From Thermohalobaculum sp039822785 (GTDB lineage Bacteria; Pseudomonadota; Alphaproteobacteria; Rhodobacterales; Rhodobacteraceae), in NCBI GenBank assembly GCA_039822785.1, contig JBCBMO010000002.1:542156-606155 (forward strand): DNA of 64,000 nucleotides. The letters run 5' to 3'. Below the pieces are notes generated by a model that did no database searches, was not told the origin of the DNA, and saw only the letters and a program-made list of their open reading frames with translations. A program made the translations under genes and the position numbers. Of this stretch, positions 18,641-27,121 are shown one piece after another (the stretch's first letter is position 1; each line of letters starts with the position of its first letter).

Positions 18641-20152
18641 TCAGGCGCGGTTGGCGGCAAGGCGAGCACCTACACGGCGGATGATCGGAATTTGACTGAG
18701 CGTCAGCATCGCGATCAGAACCAGAAGGACGAGCGATACCGGGCGCGTCACGAACATCGTCAGCGAGCCGTCGGAGACGAGCAGGGCGCGGCGCAGGCTT
18801 TCGTCGAACAACCCGCCCAGGATAACGCCGATCACCATGGGCGCGATGGGGAAATGCGCCTTGCCCGCGGCATAGGCCACCAGGCCGATGACCAGCATGA
18901 TGTAGAGATCGTTGATGCCCCCGCCGACCGAGAAGGAGCCGATGGTCGTCAGCACCAGGATAATCGGCAGGAACAGGGTCTGCGGCAGCTTGAGCGCGCT
19001 GACGAAGACGCGGGCGAAGACGAAGCCCATGAGCAGGATCGCAAGCGAGCACATCACCAGGATCGCGACGATGCGCATGACCAGCGCGGGGTCGATGGTG
19101 GGCCCCGGCGTGACGTTGTTGATCATCAGCGCCCCCAGCAGCGCCGCCGCGGGCGGGGAGCCCGGGATGCCAAGGACGAGGAGCGGGATGAGCGCGCCGC
19201 CGATGCAAGCGTTGTTCGCGGTCTCGGACGACAGCAGGCCGTCGAAGGAGCCCTGGCCGAAGCTCTCGGGTTCGCGCGACAGATTGCGGCCGACGCCGTA
19301 GGACACCCAGCCCGCCACGTCCTCGCCGACCCCCGGCAGGGCGCCGATGCCTACGCCGATGGCGCCGGAGCGCGCGACCGTGCCGCCGTGGCGGCGGATC
19401 GAGGAGAGGCCGGGCACGATCCGCCCCACCTGGGGCAGATGCCCGGTGATCGCCCCGGTGCGCAGGCCATCCAGGATCTGCGGGATCGCGAAGGCGCCCA
19501 TCAGGACCGGCACCACCTGAAAGCCCGAGAGCAGATAGGACCAGCCGAAGGTGAAGCGATCCTCCGACAGGATGGGATCGAGGCCGACCATGGCCATGGC
19601 GAGGCCCACCAGCCCCGAGATCCAGCCCTTGATGACCAGATCCTTGCTCATGAGCGTGCCGGACACGAGGATCCCGAAGAGCGCGAGCAGCGCCTTCTCC
19701 GGGCTCGCGATCTGACGGGCGAGCGTCAGCAGCACCCAGACGAAGGCGAGCAGGCAGATCGCGCCCACCACGGTGCCGAGGAACGACGCCGTGGTCGTGA
19801 GGCCAAGCGCCTGGCCACCCTTGCCCTGACGCGTCAGGGGGTGGCCGTCCATCGCCGTGGCGGCGGAAGCCGCGGTGCCCGGGATATTGAGCAGGATCGA
19901 GGGGTAGGAGCCGCCGTAAATCGCCCCGGCATAGACCCCGATCAGGGCGATCAGGGATTGCTCCACCGGGATCTTGTTGCCGAAGAAGCCGGTCAGGATC
20001 GTCACCGCCAAGGTCGCCGTCAGCCCCGGCAAGGCGCCGAAGACGATGCCGAGGGCGACCGACAGCAGGAGGTAGGCATAGGCCACCGGGTCGGTTGCCA
20101 GATCGGCGAGGGCCGCGAAGAAGAGGCCGGCGTTGGCGAGCGTCCCCTCCAC
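18641..20152 (-). CDS. tctA: Tripartite tricarboxylate transporter, large permease TctA
   Basis: Inner-membrane permease of 503 residues with roughly 10-12 helices. The TctA signatures are clear: FGALPGLTATLAVTILTGF near the start, VYAGAIYGGSYPSILLNIPGTAASAATAMDG (the family GSxxSILLNxPG motif) and IPLLVLGIPGSPPAAALLGALM. The start is a GTG at 20152, 3 nt after the tctB stop, consistent with coupling. With TctB and TctC it forms a solute-binding-protein-dependent secondary importer for a carboxylate. The downstream otn genes imply a sugar acid as the cargo. Confidence 0.93.
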   Translation of the reverse strand: MEGTLANAGLFFAALADLATDPVAYAYLLLSVALGIVFGALPGLTATLAVTILTGFFGNKIPVEQSLIALIGVYAGAIYGGSYPSILLNIPGTAASAATAMDGHPLTRQGKGGQALGLTTTASFLGTVVGAICLLAFVWVLLTLARQIASPEKALLALFGILVSGTLMSKDLVIKGWISGLVGLAMAMVGLDPILSEDRFTFGWSYLLSGFQVVPVLMGAFAIPQILDGLRTGAITGHLPQVGRIVPGLSSIRRHGGTVARSGAIGVGIGALPGVGEDVAGWVSYGVGRNLSREPESFGQGSFDGLLSSETANNACIGGALIPLLVLGIPGSPPAAALLGALMINNVTPGPTIDPALVMRIVAILVMCSLAILLMGFVFARVFVSALKLPQTLFLPIILVLTTIGSFSVGGGINDLYIMLVIGLVAYAAGKAHFPIAPMVIGVILGGLFDESLRRALLVSDGSLTMFVTRPVSLVLLVLIAMLTLSQIPIIRRVGARLAANRA

Positions 20153-20155
20153 CGC

Positions 20156-20938
20156 TCAGGACCCCTGCCATAGCGGGCGGAGCGTGACGTAGTAGTGGTA
20201 TTGCACCTGCGCGAAGATCAGCCCACCGCTGTTGGGCACGTTCTGGCGAAAGCCGAAGGCCATGGCGGCCACCAGCAGGAAGGGGGTCACCAGCGCCACC
20301 ACCGGCGCGGTGAGGCGGACCTGGTCGATCCGCCCCTCCGCCAGCCGCACCTCGATCAGGCCCGCGACGACGAGCATCACGAAGAAGGCCAGCGTGACCC
20401 AGTCGTCGTCATGCGGCGCCTGCCAGGCGGAGGACGGGAAGTTCGCGATCAGCGCGTAGGTCGCCGGCAAGAGAACCGCGGCGGACGCAATGATCGCGGG
20501 GCGCAGCCGGGTTGCGTGAAAGCCGAAGATGAGGGCCGTGATCGTCAGCGCGCTCGAGAGCACGAAATCGACGCGCGGCACGAGGCCGATGATGTAGGCG
20601 GCCAGTATCGCCGCGACCATCGTCAGGCGGGCGGAGCCGTGGCTAAGGAGCGGCCTAGGCAGCGGCCTTAGCAGCCACGGCAAGGCTATCCCCTCGGGCA
20701 GCCCGCCTTCGCGCACCGCCACCACCAGGAGCCCGACGGAGAGGACGAGCAGCGTCCCGAAGATGAGGAAGGGAACCAGGGCAGCGGAGTTGTACCAGTC
20801 CCCCTCCACCCCCGCGGCGCTGACCTCGACCAGCGGCAGCATCGCGGTGCGGGCAAGGAAGAAGAGCGACAGGGCGATCAGACCGAGCGCGGTCCAAAAA
20901 TCGCCGCGGCGCAGCGCAGTCTTGTCGGGATCCATCAT
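20156..20938 (-). CDS. tctB: Tripartite tricarboxylate transporter, small subunit TctB
   Basis: TctB-family membrane protein of 260 residues. It has an N-terminal helix (FWTALGLIALSLFFLARTA), a periplasmic stretch and several later helices, ending near TPFLLVAAMAFGFRQNVPNSG. It is longer than the usual ~150-residue TctB, with extra central helices. Two in-frame ATGs lie at 20938 and 20935, preceded by GGAG. It sits between tctC and tctA as expected for this transporter class. Confidence 0.82.
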   Translation of the reverse strand: MMDPDKTALRRGDFWTALGLIALSLFFLARTAMLPLVEVSAAGVEGDWYNSAALVPFLIFGTLLVLSVGLLVVAVREGGLPEGIALPWLLRPLPRPLLSHGSARLTMVAAILAAYIIGLVPRVDFVLSSALTITALIFGFHATRLRPAIIASAAVLLPATYALIANFPSSAWQAPHDDDWVTLAFFVMLVVAGLIEVRLAEGRIDQVRLTAPVVALVTPFLLVAAMAFGFRQNVPNSGGLIFAQVQYHYYVTLRPLWQGS

Positions 20939-21001
20939 GTCTCTCCGAAAGCGCGGCCACCCAGGGGCGAGGAAGGGGGCGGCCGCGCCTCGCCGCAGGA
21001 C

Positions 21002-22012
21002 TTACGGCTTGGGGATGCCGAGGGAGGCCGGGTCGACCTTCGCTGCGCCCAACTCATGCAGGGTCCAGGCGAAGTTACTCTCGAGCGTCGCGAAGAGCGC
21101 GCTCGCCTCGTCGCCGGCAGCGCCGGACAGGTCGTAGTAGTTCGCTGCGGCCCAGTCGGTCACCACGTCGGACTGCATCGCCTTCTTGAAGGCCGCCGTC
21201 ACCGCCGCCTTGGCCGCATCCGGCGCATCCGCCGGCAGCGCAAAGCCGATCGCCTGCTTCAGCGGCAGATATTCCGACAGGCCCGGATAGCTGTCGAAGG
21301 CCGAGGGGATGGTCTGGCCATCGATCTCCGCCGCCTCCGGCGTCAGCGTGGCCAGCGGGCGCAGTTCGCCGCCCTTGATCAGGCCCTGCTGCTCGGCGAG
21401 CGAGGTGACGATGATCTGCACTTCGCCGGCCACCGCCGCTTCCTGCGCCGGCGCGGAGCCGCCATAGGGGATGAACTTGACGCTGATGTCGGCGCCCTTC
21501 TCCAGCGCCAGCAGGTTCAGGTGGTGGATCGAGCCTGCGCCCGAGGCCCCTGCCGGGATCGTGCCCGGCGCCGCCTTGGCTGCGGCAATCAATTCGTCGA
21601 GGGTCTGGAACGGCGCGCTGGCGGAGACGGAGATGAGATCGGGCGAGCCGCCGACGATGAAGGGATACCAGGCGTCGAAGGTACGGTCCCAGCCGCCCTG
21701 CACCGAGGCGGTGACGTTCGATTCCGAGATGCCTGCCATGGTGTAGCCATCGCTCGGCTGGTTGAGCGCATAGACCATGCCGTTGGAGCCGGCGACGCCA
21801 CCGGTCACGTTGGTCACGCTGATGGAGACCGGCATCTCCTTCTCCATCTCGCCCATGATCATGCGGTTGATGGAGTCGGTCCCGCCGCCTGCGCCCCAGA
21901 CCACGACGGTCGTGATGTCGCGAAACGGATAGTCCTGCGCCGTCGCGGTTCCTGCGGCGGCACCCGAAATGGTAACACCAAGTACCAAAGCGGCGAGTGT
22001 TGCGAGTCTCAT
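21002..22012 (-). CDS. tctC: Tripartite tricarboxylate transporter, periplasmic binding protein TctC
   Basis: Bug/TctC-type extracytoplasmic solute receptor of 336 residues. An N-terminal signal peptide (MRLATLAALVLGVTISGAAA) is cleaved near residue 27. The mature protein begins QDYPFRDITTVVVWGAGGGTDSINR and contains the family pattern GVAGSNGMVYALNQPSDGYT. GGGAGG lies 7 nt before the ATG at 22012, which decides against the longer frame. It is the first gene of the minus-strand catabolic operon, directly next to the 20-bp dyad at 22047. The bound ligand should be a small carboxylate such as a tetronate or aldonate. Confidence 0.9.
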   Translation of the reverse strand: MRLATLAALVLGVTISGAAAGTATAQDYPFRDITTVVVWGAGGGTDSINRMIMGEMEKEMPVSISVTNVTGGVAGSNGMVYALNQPSDGYTMAGISESNVTASVQGGWDRTFDAWYPFIVGGSPDLISVSASAPFQTLDELIAAAKAAPGTIPAGASGAGSIHHLNLLALEKGADISVKFIPYGGSAPAQEAAVAGEVQIIVTSLAEQQGLIKGGELRPLATLTPEAAEIDGQTIPSAFDSYPGLSEYLPLKQAIGFALPADAPDAAKAAVTAAFKKAMQSDVVTDWAAANYYDLSGAAGDEASALFATLESNFAWTLHELGAAKVDPASLGIPKP

Positions 22013-22046
22013 GTTGTATCCTCCCAGAACGCACCCTTGTCCACAG

Positions 22047-22066
22047 TGCATACATTATTGTATGCA
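22047..22066. promoter_or_regulatory. 20-bp dyad, candidate GntR/FCD operator between the catabolic arms
   Basis: TGCATACA at 22047-22054 and TGTATGCA at 22059-22066 form a perfect 8-bp inverted repeat with a 4-bp spacer. It lies 35 nt before tctC and 60 nt before the divergent dehydrogenase gene. An FCD-domain GntR regulator is encoded at the end of the plus arm. AT-rich dyads of this size are typical GntR-family operators, so this is the likely common control site. Confidence 0.65.
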
Positions 22067-22126
22067 GCAGATCATACGCTTTGAAAAGGCGGAAAGCACG
22101 AGCCGCCGACGCCTTGGGAGACCGCG

Positions 22127-23221
22127 ATGAGCGATCGGCTGACTGTTTGTGTGTTCGAGGGCGACGGCATCGGGCCGGAGATTATGGAGCCCACGCTTGA
22201 TCTTATCCGTGTCCTCGCCGAGCGCCGCGACCTTCCTGCCATTGAGACCGTCACCATGCCTGCCGGTGCGGGCCACTACCGCGATCATGGCGTCGCGCTG
22301 CCCGAAGACTCCCTCGCCGCGGCCCGCGAGGCAGATGCGATTCTCCTCTCGGCCATGGGATTGCCGGACATTCGGTATCCGGACGGCACCGAAATCTCCC
22401 CCCAGATCGAGCTGCGCATGGCGCTCCACCTCTACGCCGGGGTGCGACCGGTTCTGCTCTTCGGCCAACCGACGCCGCTGAGCGGTCGCGACGCCCTGGA
22501 TTTCGTCATCCTGCGCGAGTCGACCGAGGGGCTGTTCCACTCGCATGGTCGCGGCACGATGGAGGGGGACCTGGCGGCCGAGGAGACCATGCGGATCACC
22601 CGCGACACCTCGGAGAAGCTCTTCGATTTCGCCTTTGGGCTGGCGCGGCAGCGGGCGAAATCGGGCCGTGGCCAGGGGCGGGTGCATTGTGTCGACAAGG
22701 CGAATGTCTTCCAGGCCTTCGCCTTCTTCCGCCGGGTCTTTCGCGAGCGCGCCGTCCTGTTCCCGGACGTGGAGGCCGAGGCGATCTATGTCGATGCCAC
22801 CGCGCTATGGATGGTGCAGCGCCCGGAGATCTTCGACGTGCTGGTCACCGAGAACATGTTCGGCGACATCCTGTCGGACCTGGGTGCGGGGCTGATGGGG
22901 GGGCTCGGCTTCGCGCCCTCGGCCGATATCGGCGACCGGCATGCGGTGTTTCAGCCCTGCCACGGCAGCGCGCCGGATATCGCGGGTCAGGGCGTCGCCA
23001 ACCCCATCGCAATGATCCTGTCAGGTGCCATGATGCTGGAATGGCTGGGCGAGACCCATGAACACGCCGGCCTGGTGGCAGCCGGCGGCGATCTGCGCGG
23101 GGCGGTCGAGAAGGTCGTGCGCCAAGCGCGGGTGCGCACACCGGACATGGGCGGCAACGACGGCACCATCGCGGTCTGCGAGGCCGTGCGCCGGGCCCTC
23201 GACCTGGAAACGGTGGGATGA
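22127..23221 (+). CDS. Isocitrate/isopropylmalate-family beta-decarboxylating dehydrogenase
   Basis: NAD(P)-dependent metal-requiring hydroxyacid dehydrogenase of 364 residues. Family marks are FEGDGIGPEIMEPTLD at the N terminus, LRESTEGLFHSHGRG, the lysine in HCVDKANVF, VTENMFGDILSDLGAGLMGGLGFAPSADIGD with metal aspartates, and the nucleotide site PCHGSAPDIAGQGVANPIAMI. It resembles LeuB/tartrate or malate dehydrogenase homologues. Within a tetronate cluster it probably oxidises a 2-hydroxy (sugar) acid rather than isopropylmalate. GGAG lies 6 nt before the ATG. The stop overlaps the next start by ATGA. Confidence 0.85.
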   Translation: MSDRLTVCVFEGDGIGPEIMEPTLDLIRVLAERRDLPAIETVTMPAGAGHYRDHGVALPEDSLAAAREADAILLSAMGLPDIRYPDGTEISPQIELRMALHLYAGVRPVLLFGQPTPLSGRDALDFVILRESTEGLFHSHGRGTMEGDLAAEETMRITRDTSEKLFDFAFGLARQRAKSGRGQGRVHCVDKANVFQAFAFFRRVFRERAVLFPDVEAEAIYVDATALWMVQRPEIFDVLVTENMFGDILSDLGAGLMGGLGFAPSADIGDRHAVFQPCHGSAPDIAGQGVANPIAMILSGAMMLEWLGETHEHAGLVAAGGDLRGAVEKVVRQARVRTPDMGGNDGTIAVCEAVRRALDLETVG

Positions 23222-24267
23222 CGGCCGCGCCCCCAATGCGGGTCTTGCTGGTAGGGGCCGGCTATTTTGCCAGGTTCCACCTGGAGGGGTGGCGCGACAT
23301 CGCCGAGACGGAGCCAGTGGGCCTGTGCGATCTCGACACGGCCCGGGCCAGAATGCTGGCGGCGGACGTCTGTGGACCCGACCATGGCGTGACAATCGGC
23401 GCAGACGTCGCCTCGCTGATTGCAGAGACCCAGCCCGACATCGTGGATATCGCGGCACCGCCGCCTGCCCATCTGGCGATGATCGAGGCGGCCTATGCGG
23501 CGCCCACGACCCGCGCGGTGATCTGCCAAAAGCCCTTCTGCGGCGGCTTGGAGGGGGGGCGGCAGGCGGCGGCCCTGGCCACAGCGGATGGCCGGCCGCT
23601 GGTCGTGCATGAGAACTTCCGCTTCCAACCCTGGTACCGCGAGATCCGCGATCTGATCGCACAAGGGCTGGTGGGGCCGCTCTACCAGCTCTCCTTCACC
23701 CTTCGTCCGGGCGACGGTCAGGGACCCGAGGCCTACCTCAGCCGCCAGCCCTATTTTCAGCAGATGACGCGGTTCCTGGTGCATGAGACCGCGGTGCACT
23801 GGATCGACACCTTCCGCTTCCTGCTCGGCGAGCCCGAAGGGGTCTTCGCCGATCTGCGCCGCCTGAACCCGGTCATCGCCGGGGAGGACGCCGGGCTGAT
23901 CCTGTTCAGCTATGGCGACGGGCGGCGCGCGCTTTTCGACGGCAATCGCCTGGCCGATCACCCGGCGCGCAACACCCGGCTGACCATGGGGGAGGCGCGG
24001 ATCGAGGGCGCGCAGGGCGCGCTATTTCTGGACGGCGATGGCGAGCTTTGGCACCGGGAGACCGGCAAAGCATGGGCAAAGCGCAAGACGGACTACCCCA
24101 AATCAGGCTTCGGCGGGAACTGTGTCGAGGCGCTCCAAGCCCATGTTGTCAAACACTTATGCCATGCCGAGCCGCTCGAAAATGAAGCCTTCGATTATCT
24201 CAGAGTGCAAGAAATTGAAAACGCCATCTATCGCTCCGCCGCCGAAGGTAGGAAAGTGTACGTATGA
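23218..24267 (+). CDS. Gfo/Idh/MocA-family oxidoreductase
   Basis: NAD(P)-dependent sugar or sugar-acid dehydrogenase of 349 residues. The Rossmann fold starts MRVLLVGAGYFARFHLEGW, with the family CQKPFCGG (Lys of the EKP-type motif) and VVHENFRFQPWYREI. A substrate-domain His-containing stretch follows (VHETAVHWIDTFRFLLGEP). It is coupled by ATGA overlaps to both neighbours. Together with the upstream dehydrogenase it would provide two oxidation steps on a hydroxylated acid or lactone before phosphorylation by OtnK. Confidence 0.85.
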   Translation: MTAAPPMRVLLVGAGYFARFHLEGWRDIAETEPVGLCDLDTARARMLAADVCGPDHGVTIGADVASLIAETQPDIVDIAAPPPAHLAMIEAAYAAPTTRAVICQKPFCGGLEGGRQAAALATADGRPLVVHENFRFQPWYREIRDLIAQGLVGPLYQLSFTLRPGDGQGPEAYLSRQPYFQQMTRFLVHETAVHWIDTFRFLLGEPEGVFADLRRLNPVIAGEDAGLILFSYGDGRRALFDGNRLADHPARNTRLTMGEARIEGAQGALFLDGDGELWHRETGKAWAKRKTDYPKSGFGGNCVEALQAHVVKHLCHAEPLENEAFDYLRVQEIENAIYRSAAEGRKVYV

Positions 24268-24968
24268 GTCTCGATGCGTCGGAGTTAGCGATCTTCCCCG
24301 AAACCAGCAGCAGCGCCTCGCGCGTGCAACGTGCCTTCACCGCCCTACGGGACATGGTTGTGACCGGTCGCTTGATGCCGGGTTCGAGCCACCTGGAGGT
24401 CGATATCGCGGACATGCTGGGCATGTCGCGTACCCCGGTGCACGAGGCGGCGGTGATGCTGGAAGCGGAGGGACTGATCAAGGTGCGCCCGCGGCGTGGC
24501 ATCTTGGTGCTGCCGCTTTCGCCCGGCGACATGAACGAAATCTATGAGATCCTGACGGAGCTCGAACCGCTTGCCGCCGCCAAGCTGGCAGAGTCCCGGC
24601 CCGACGAGGCGGCGCTCGCCCCGATGGCAGCAGAGCTCGAGCGGATGGAGGCCTGCCTCACCGCCGGCGATCGGGAGGGGTGGGCCCAGGCGGACGACCG
24701 TTTTCACGCGGAGCTGGTGCGGCGCGCCGGCAATCGGCGGCTGGAGGAGGCGGTGAACCGCTATTCCGCGCAGGTCCACCGCGCGCGGTTGCTGACACTG
24801 TCGCTGCGTCCGCTGCCGATCGCCTCGAACGTCGATCACCGCAACCTGTTCGAGGCCATCGCCGAGGGCGACGCCGAAGCGGCCAGCGACATCCACCGCC
24901 GACACCGGATGATGGCCAAGGACCTGCTGATCGGCCTCATCCAGAAACACGGGCTGACCGGGGTCTGA
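24264..24968 (+). CDS. GntR-family transcriptional regulator (FCD subfamily)
   Basis: Regulator of 234 residues. The N-terminal winged helix has the GntR pattern LRDMVVTGRLMPGSSHLEVDIADMLGMSRTPVHEAAVMLEAEGLI. The C-terminal all-helical FCD effector domain carries the metal/ligand-binding residues in ADDRFHAELVRRAGNRRL, SNVDHRNLFEAI and DIHRRHRMM (Asp plus three His, as in metal-binding FCD domains). The start overlaps the oxidoreductase stop by ATGA. It most likely represses both arms from the dyad at 22047-22066 and is released by a carboxylate intermediate. Confidence 0.88.
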   Translation: MSLDASELAIFPETSSSASRVQRAFTALRDMVVTGRLMPGSSHLEVDIADMLGMSRTPVHEAAVMLEAEGLIKVRPRRGILVLPLSPGDMNEIYEILTELEPLAAAKLAESRPDEAALAPMAAELERMEACLTAGDREGWAQADDRFHAELVRRAGNRRLEEAVNRYSAQVHRARLLTLSLRPLPIASNVDHRNLFEAIAEGDAEAASDIHRRHRMMAKDLLIGLIQKHGLTGV

Positions 24969-24972
24969 AGGG

Positions 24973-25914
24973 TCAGGCCGGCGCGCGATCCTTCTTGCCG
25001 GGCGCAATAGGCTCGCGGACCGCCAGATAGGACCAAATCGCCCGCGTCAGCCGATTGGTCCGCGCCCTCAGGCGATGCACCCGGATCTCCAGATCGACAT
25101 GCCAGGCCGGATCCCCGGTTCGCGTGAGGTGACCCGCCTCCAGGTCTGGCAGCACGAGGCTTTTGGGCAGCCAGGCGATCCCGGCACCGTCCCGGGCCCG
25201 CATCCGCAGCGCACCCCCCATGGAGTTCTCGTAGACCGTGCTCAGGCGGCGGTGCAGGTCGTAGGCCCGTAGCAGCGGCTCCAGATGCTCGGAGATCGGC
25301 GCGTTCTGGCCAAAGCGCAGGAAGGGCAGCGGCGCGTTGACCGCCGCCGCAAGGTCGAAGACCGGCCGGCCATCCTCGCCGCGCTTGGACACCGGGATGA
25401 GTTGATCCACGCCGATGCGTAGCGACTCGAGGCCCGGCATCTCCGAGATCGCTGGGTGATAGGCGCTGGCATAGGCGATGACGAAATCGACCCTGCCGTC
25501 CTTGAGGTCCGCAACGCAGTTCGGCAGGTCGTCCGCCCGCAGGCGTGACATGATCGGGCCGAAGGAGTCCTCGAAGCCCTGAAGCCAGGCGGGAAAGAAG
25601 CGCCAACCGATGGAGTGCTGCGCCCCGAAGGTGACGGTGTAGCGGTCCGGCGTGAACTCGGCGTCCTGCAGCAGCTTGCGCTCCGTCTCCAGGCGGCCGA
25701 TCGCCTGGGTCGCGGCCTCCATCATCTGCTGGCCGGCCGGCGTCAGGCTGACGGGATGGGTCGAGCGGTCGACCAGGGCGACGCCCACCCAATCCTCCAC
25801 CGCGCGGATCCGGCGGCTGAAGGCGGGCTGGCTGATGTGGCTAAGCTCGGCCGCCTGGCTGAAGTTGCGGGTGCGCGCGAGGTGGGCGAGATCGCGAAAC
25901 CAGCGGATGTCCAT
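24973..25914 (-). CDS. LysR-family regulator divergent to the CuyA/DcyD-type gene
   Basis: LysR-type regulator of 313 residues. Helix-turn-helix: NFSQAAELSHISQPAFSRRIRAVEDWVG. The effector domain begins FGAQHSIGWRFFPAWLQGFE. It is divergent from the PLP-dependent lyase gene across about 109 bp, the usual position for an activator of that gene, and is convergent with the GntR gene (4-nt gap). CuyR, the regulator of cysteate sulfo-lyase, has the same arrangement in marine roseobacters as I recall it. The effector is unknown. Confidence 0.85.
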   Translation of the reverse strand: MDIRWFRDLAHLARTRNFSQAAELSHISQPAFSRRIRAVEDWVGVALVDRSTHPVSLTPAGQQMMEAATQAIGRLETERKLLQDAEFTPDRYTVTFGAQHSIGWRFFPAWLQGFEDSFGPIMSRLRADDLPNCVADLKDGRVDFVIAYASAYHPAISEMPGLESLRIGVDQLIPVSKRGEDGRPVFDLAAAVNAPLPFLRFGQNAPISEHLEPLLRAYDLHRRLSTVYENSMGGALRMRARDGAGIAWLPKSLVLPDLEAGHLTRTGDPAWHVDLEIRVHRLRARTNRLTRAIWSYLAVREPIAPGKKDRAPA

Positions 25915-25925
25915 CGCTGCACCTC

Positions 25926-25940
25926 ATGCATTTGCTGCAT
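25926..25940. promoter_or_regulatory. Candidate LysR operator
   Basis: ATGCA-tttgc-TGCAT is a 15-bp interrupted palindrome of the T-N11-A type. It sits 11 nt upstream of the LysR start and 84 nt before the divergent PLP-enzyme gene. Confidence 0.5.
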
Positions 25941-26023
25941 AATGTTAGGTGAACATCGCATTAGCGAGAAGGGCCAAAGTCGCGCAGGCTTTAACCGTTC
26001 GAAGCGAGACGGGAGCGCGCGTG

Positions 26024-27058
26024 ATGGACCTGCAGCAGACGGTTGCCGATCTTCCGCGTACCATCGATTTCGACCGCTTCCCCCGCTACGCGCTCTGCCA
26101 CCGCCCCACGCCCATCGAGCGCATGATCCGGCTGACCGAGCGGCTGGGCGGCCCGACGCTTTACGTCAAACGCGACGACTGCACGGGCCTTGCCACCGGC
26201 GGCAACAAGACCCGAAAGCTGGAGTTTCTGGTGGGCGAGGCGCTGAAGCAGGACGCCGACATCCTGGTGACCCAAGGGGCGGTGCAGTCGAACCATGTGC
26301 GCCAGACCGCGGCGGCGGCCTGTCTGACCGGCCTCGACTGTCATGCCCTGCTGGAGCGGCGCGTGGCCGACACGGACGCGGCCTATGAGACCTCGGGCAA
26401 CGTGCTGCTCGACCGGTTGTTCGGCACCAGCATCGAGTATCGCCCCTCGGGCCTCGACATGAACGCGGAGGCCGTGGCGGCGGGGGAGCGGCTGCGGGCG
26501 GCAGGCCGGCGACCCTATGTGATCCCCGGCGGCGGCTCGAACGAGATCGGCGCGCTCGGCTATGCGCTTTGCGCGCAGGAGATCCTGGAGCAGTCGCGCG
26601 ACCAGGGGATCGCGTTCGACTGGATCGTCATGGCGACGGGCTCGACCGGCACCCAGGCGGGGCTGGTGGCGGGCCTGCATGTGCTGGGGTCCGACCTGCC
26701 GGTCATGGGGATCAGCGTGCGCCAGCCGATGGAGCGTCAGGTCGCCGCCGTACAGGGCCTTGCCCAGCGCACGGCGACCAAGCTCCGCGACCAAGCGGTG
26801 CCACAGCTCAGGGTCTTCGTCGATGACGGATACGTGGGCCCGGGCTACGGTGTCCCGGCCCCCTCCACCATCGAGGCGCTCGAGATGACCGCGCGCCACG
26901 AAGGGATCCTGCTCGACCCGGTCTATTCCGCCAAGGGCATGGCCGGGCTCATCGGCCTGGTGCGCCAGGGCTTCTTCCGGCCCGAGCATCGGGTGCTGTT
27001 CCTGCACACGGGGGGCGCCACGGCGCTCTTCGCCTATCAATCCGCCCTCGACGGCTGA
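26024..27058 (+). CDS. L-cysteate sulfo-lyase / D-cysteine desulfhydrase family enzyme
   Basis: Fold-type II PLP enzyme of the ACC-deaminase/D-cysteine desulfhydrase family, 344 residues. The PLP lysine lies in TGLATGGNKTRKLEFL. Other marks are VTQGAVQSNHVRQTAAAA, the phosphate-cup region MATGSTGTQAGLVAG and the C-terminal FLHTGGATALFAY. Close relatives include D-cysteine desulfhydrase (DcyD) and L-cysteate sulfo-lyase (CuyA), which I cannot separate by eye. The divergent LysR and the downstream ABC importer favour a catabolic, imported substrate. The ATG at 26024 has GGGAG 8 nt upstream, and the longer frame is rejected. Confidence 0.82.
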   Translation: MDLQQTVADLPRTIDFDRFPRYALCHRPTPIERMIRLTERLGGPTLYVKRDDCTGLATGGNKTRKLEFLVGEALKQDADILVTQGAVQSNHVRQTAAAACLTGLDCHALLERRVADTDAAYETSGNVLLDRLFGTSIEYRPSGLDMNAEAVAAGERLRAAGRRPYVIPGGGSNEIGALGYALCAQEILEQSRDQGIAFDWIVMATGSTGTQAGLVAGLHVLGSDLPVMGISVRQPMERQVAAVQGLAQRTATKLRDQAVPQLRVFVDDGYVGPGYGVPAPSTIEALEMTARHEGILLDPVYSAKGMAGLIGLVRQGFFRPEHRVLFLHTGGATALFAYQSALDG

Positions 27059-27121
27059 GGGGCGGGAAAACAACCGGCTGCCACGCAAGGCGGCCTCGGA
27101 TCACGACAGATGGAGATCACG

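Noticed and set aside
18293..20173. 626-codon plus-strand frame opposite tctA
   Set aside because: tctA has clear membrane helices and family motifs; the opposite frame is a charged Asp/Arg/His-rich shadow.
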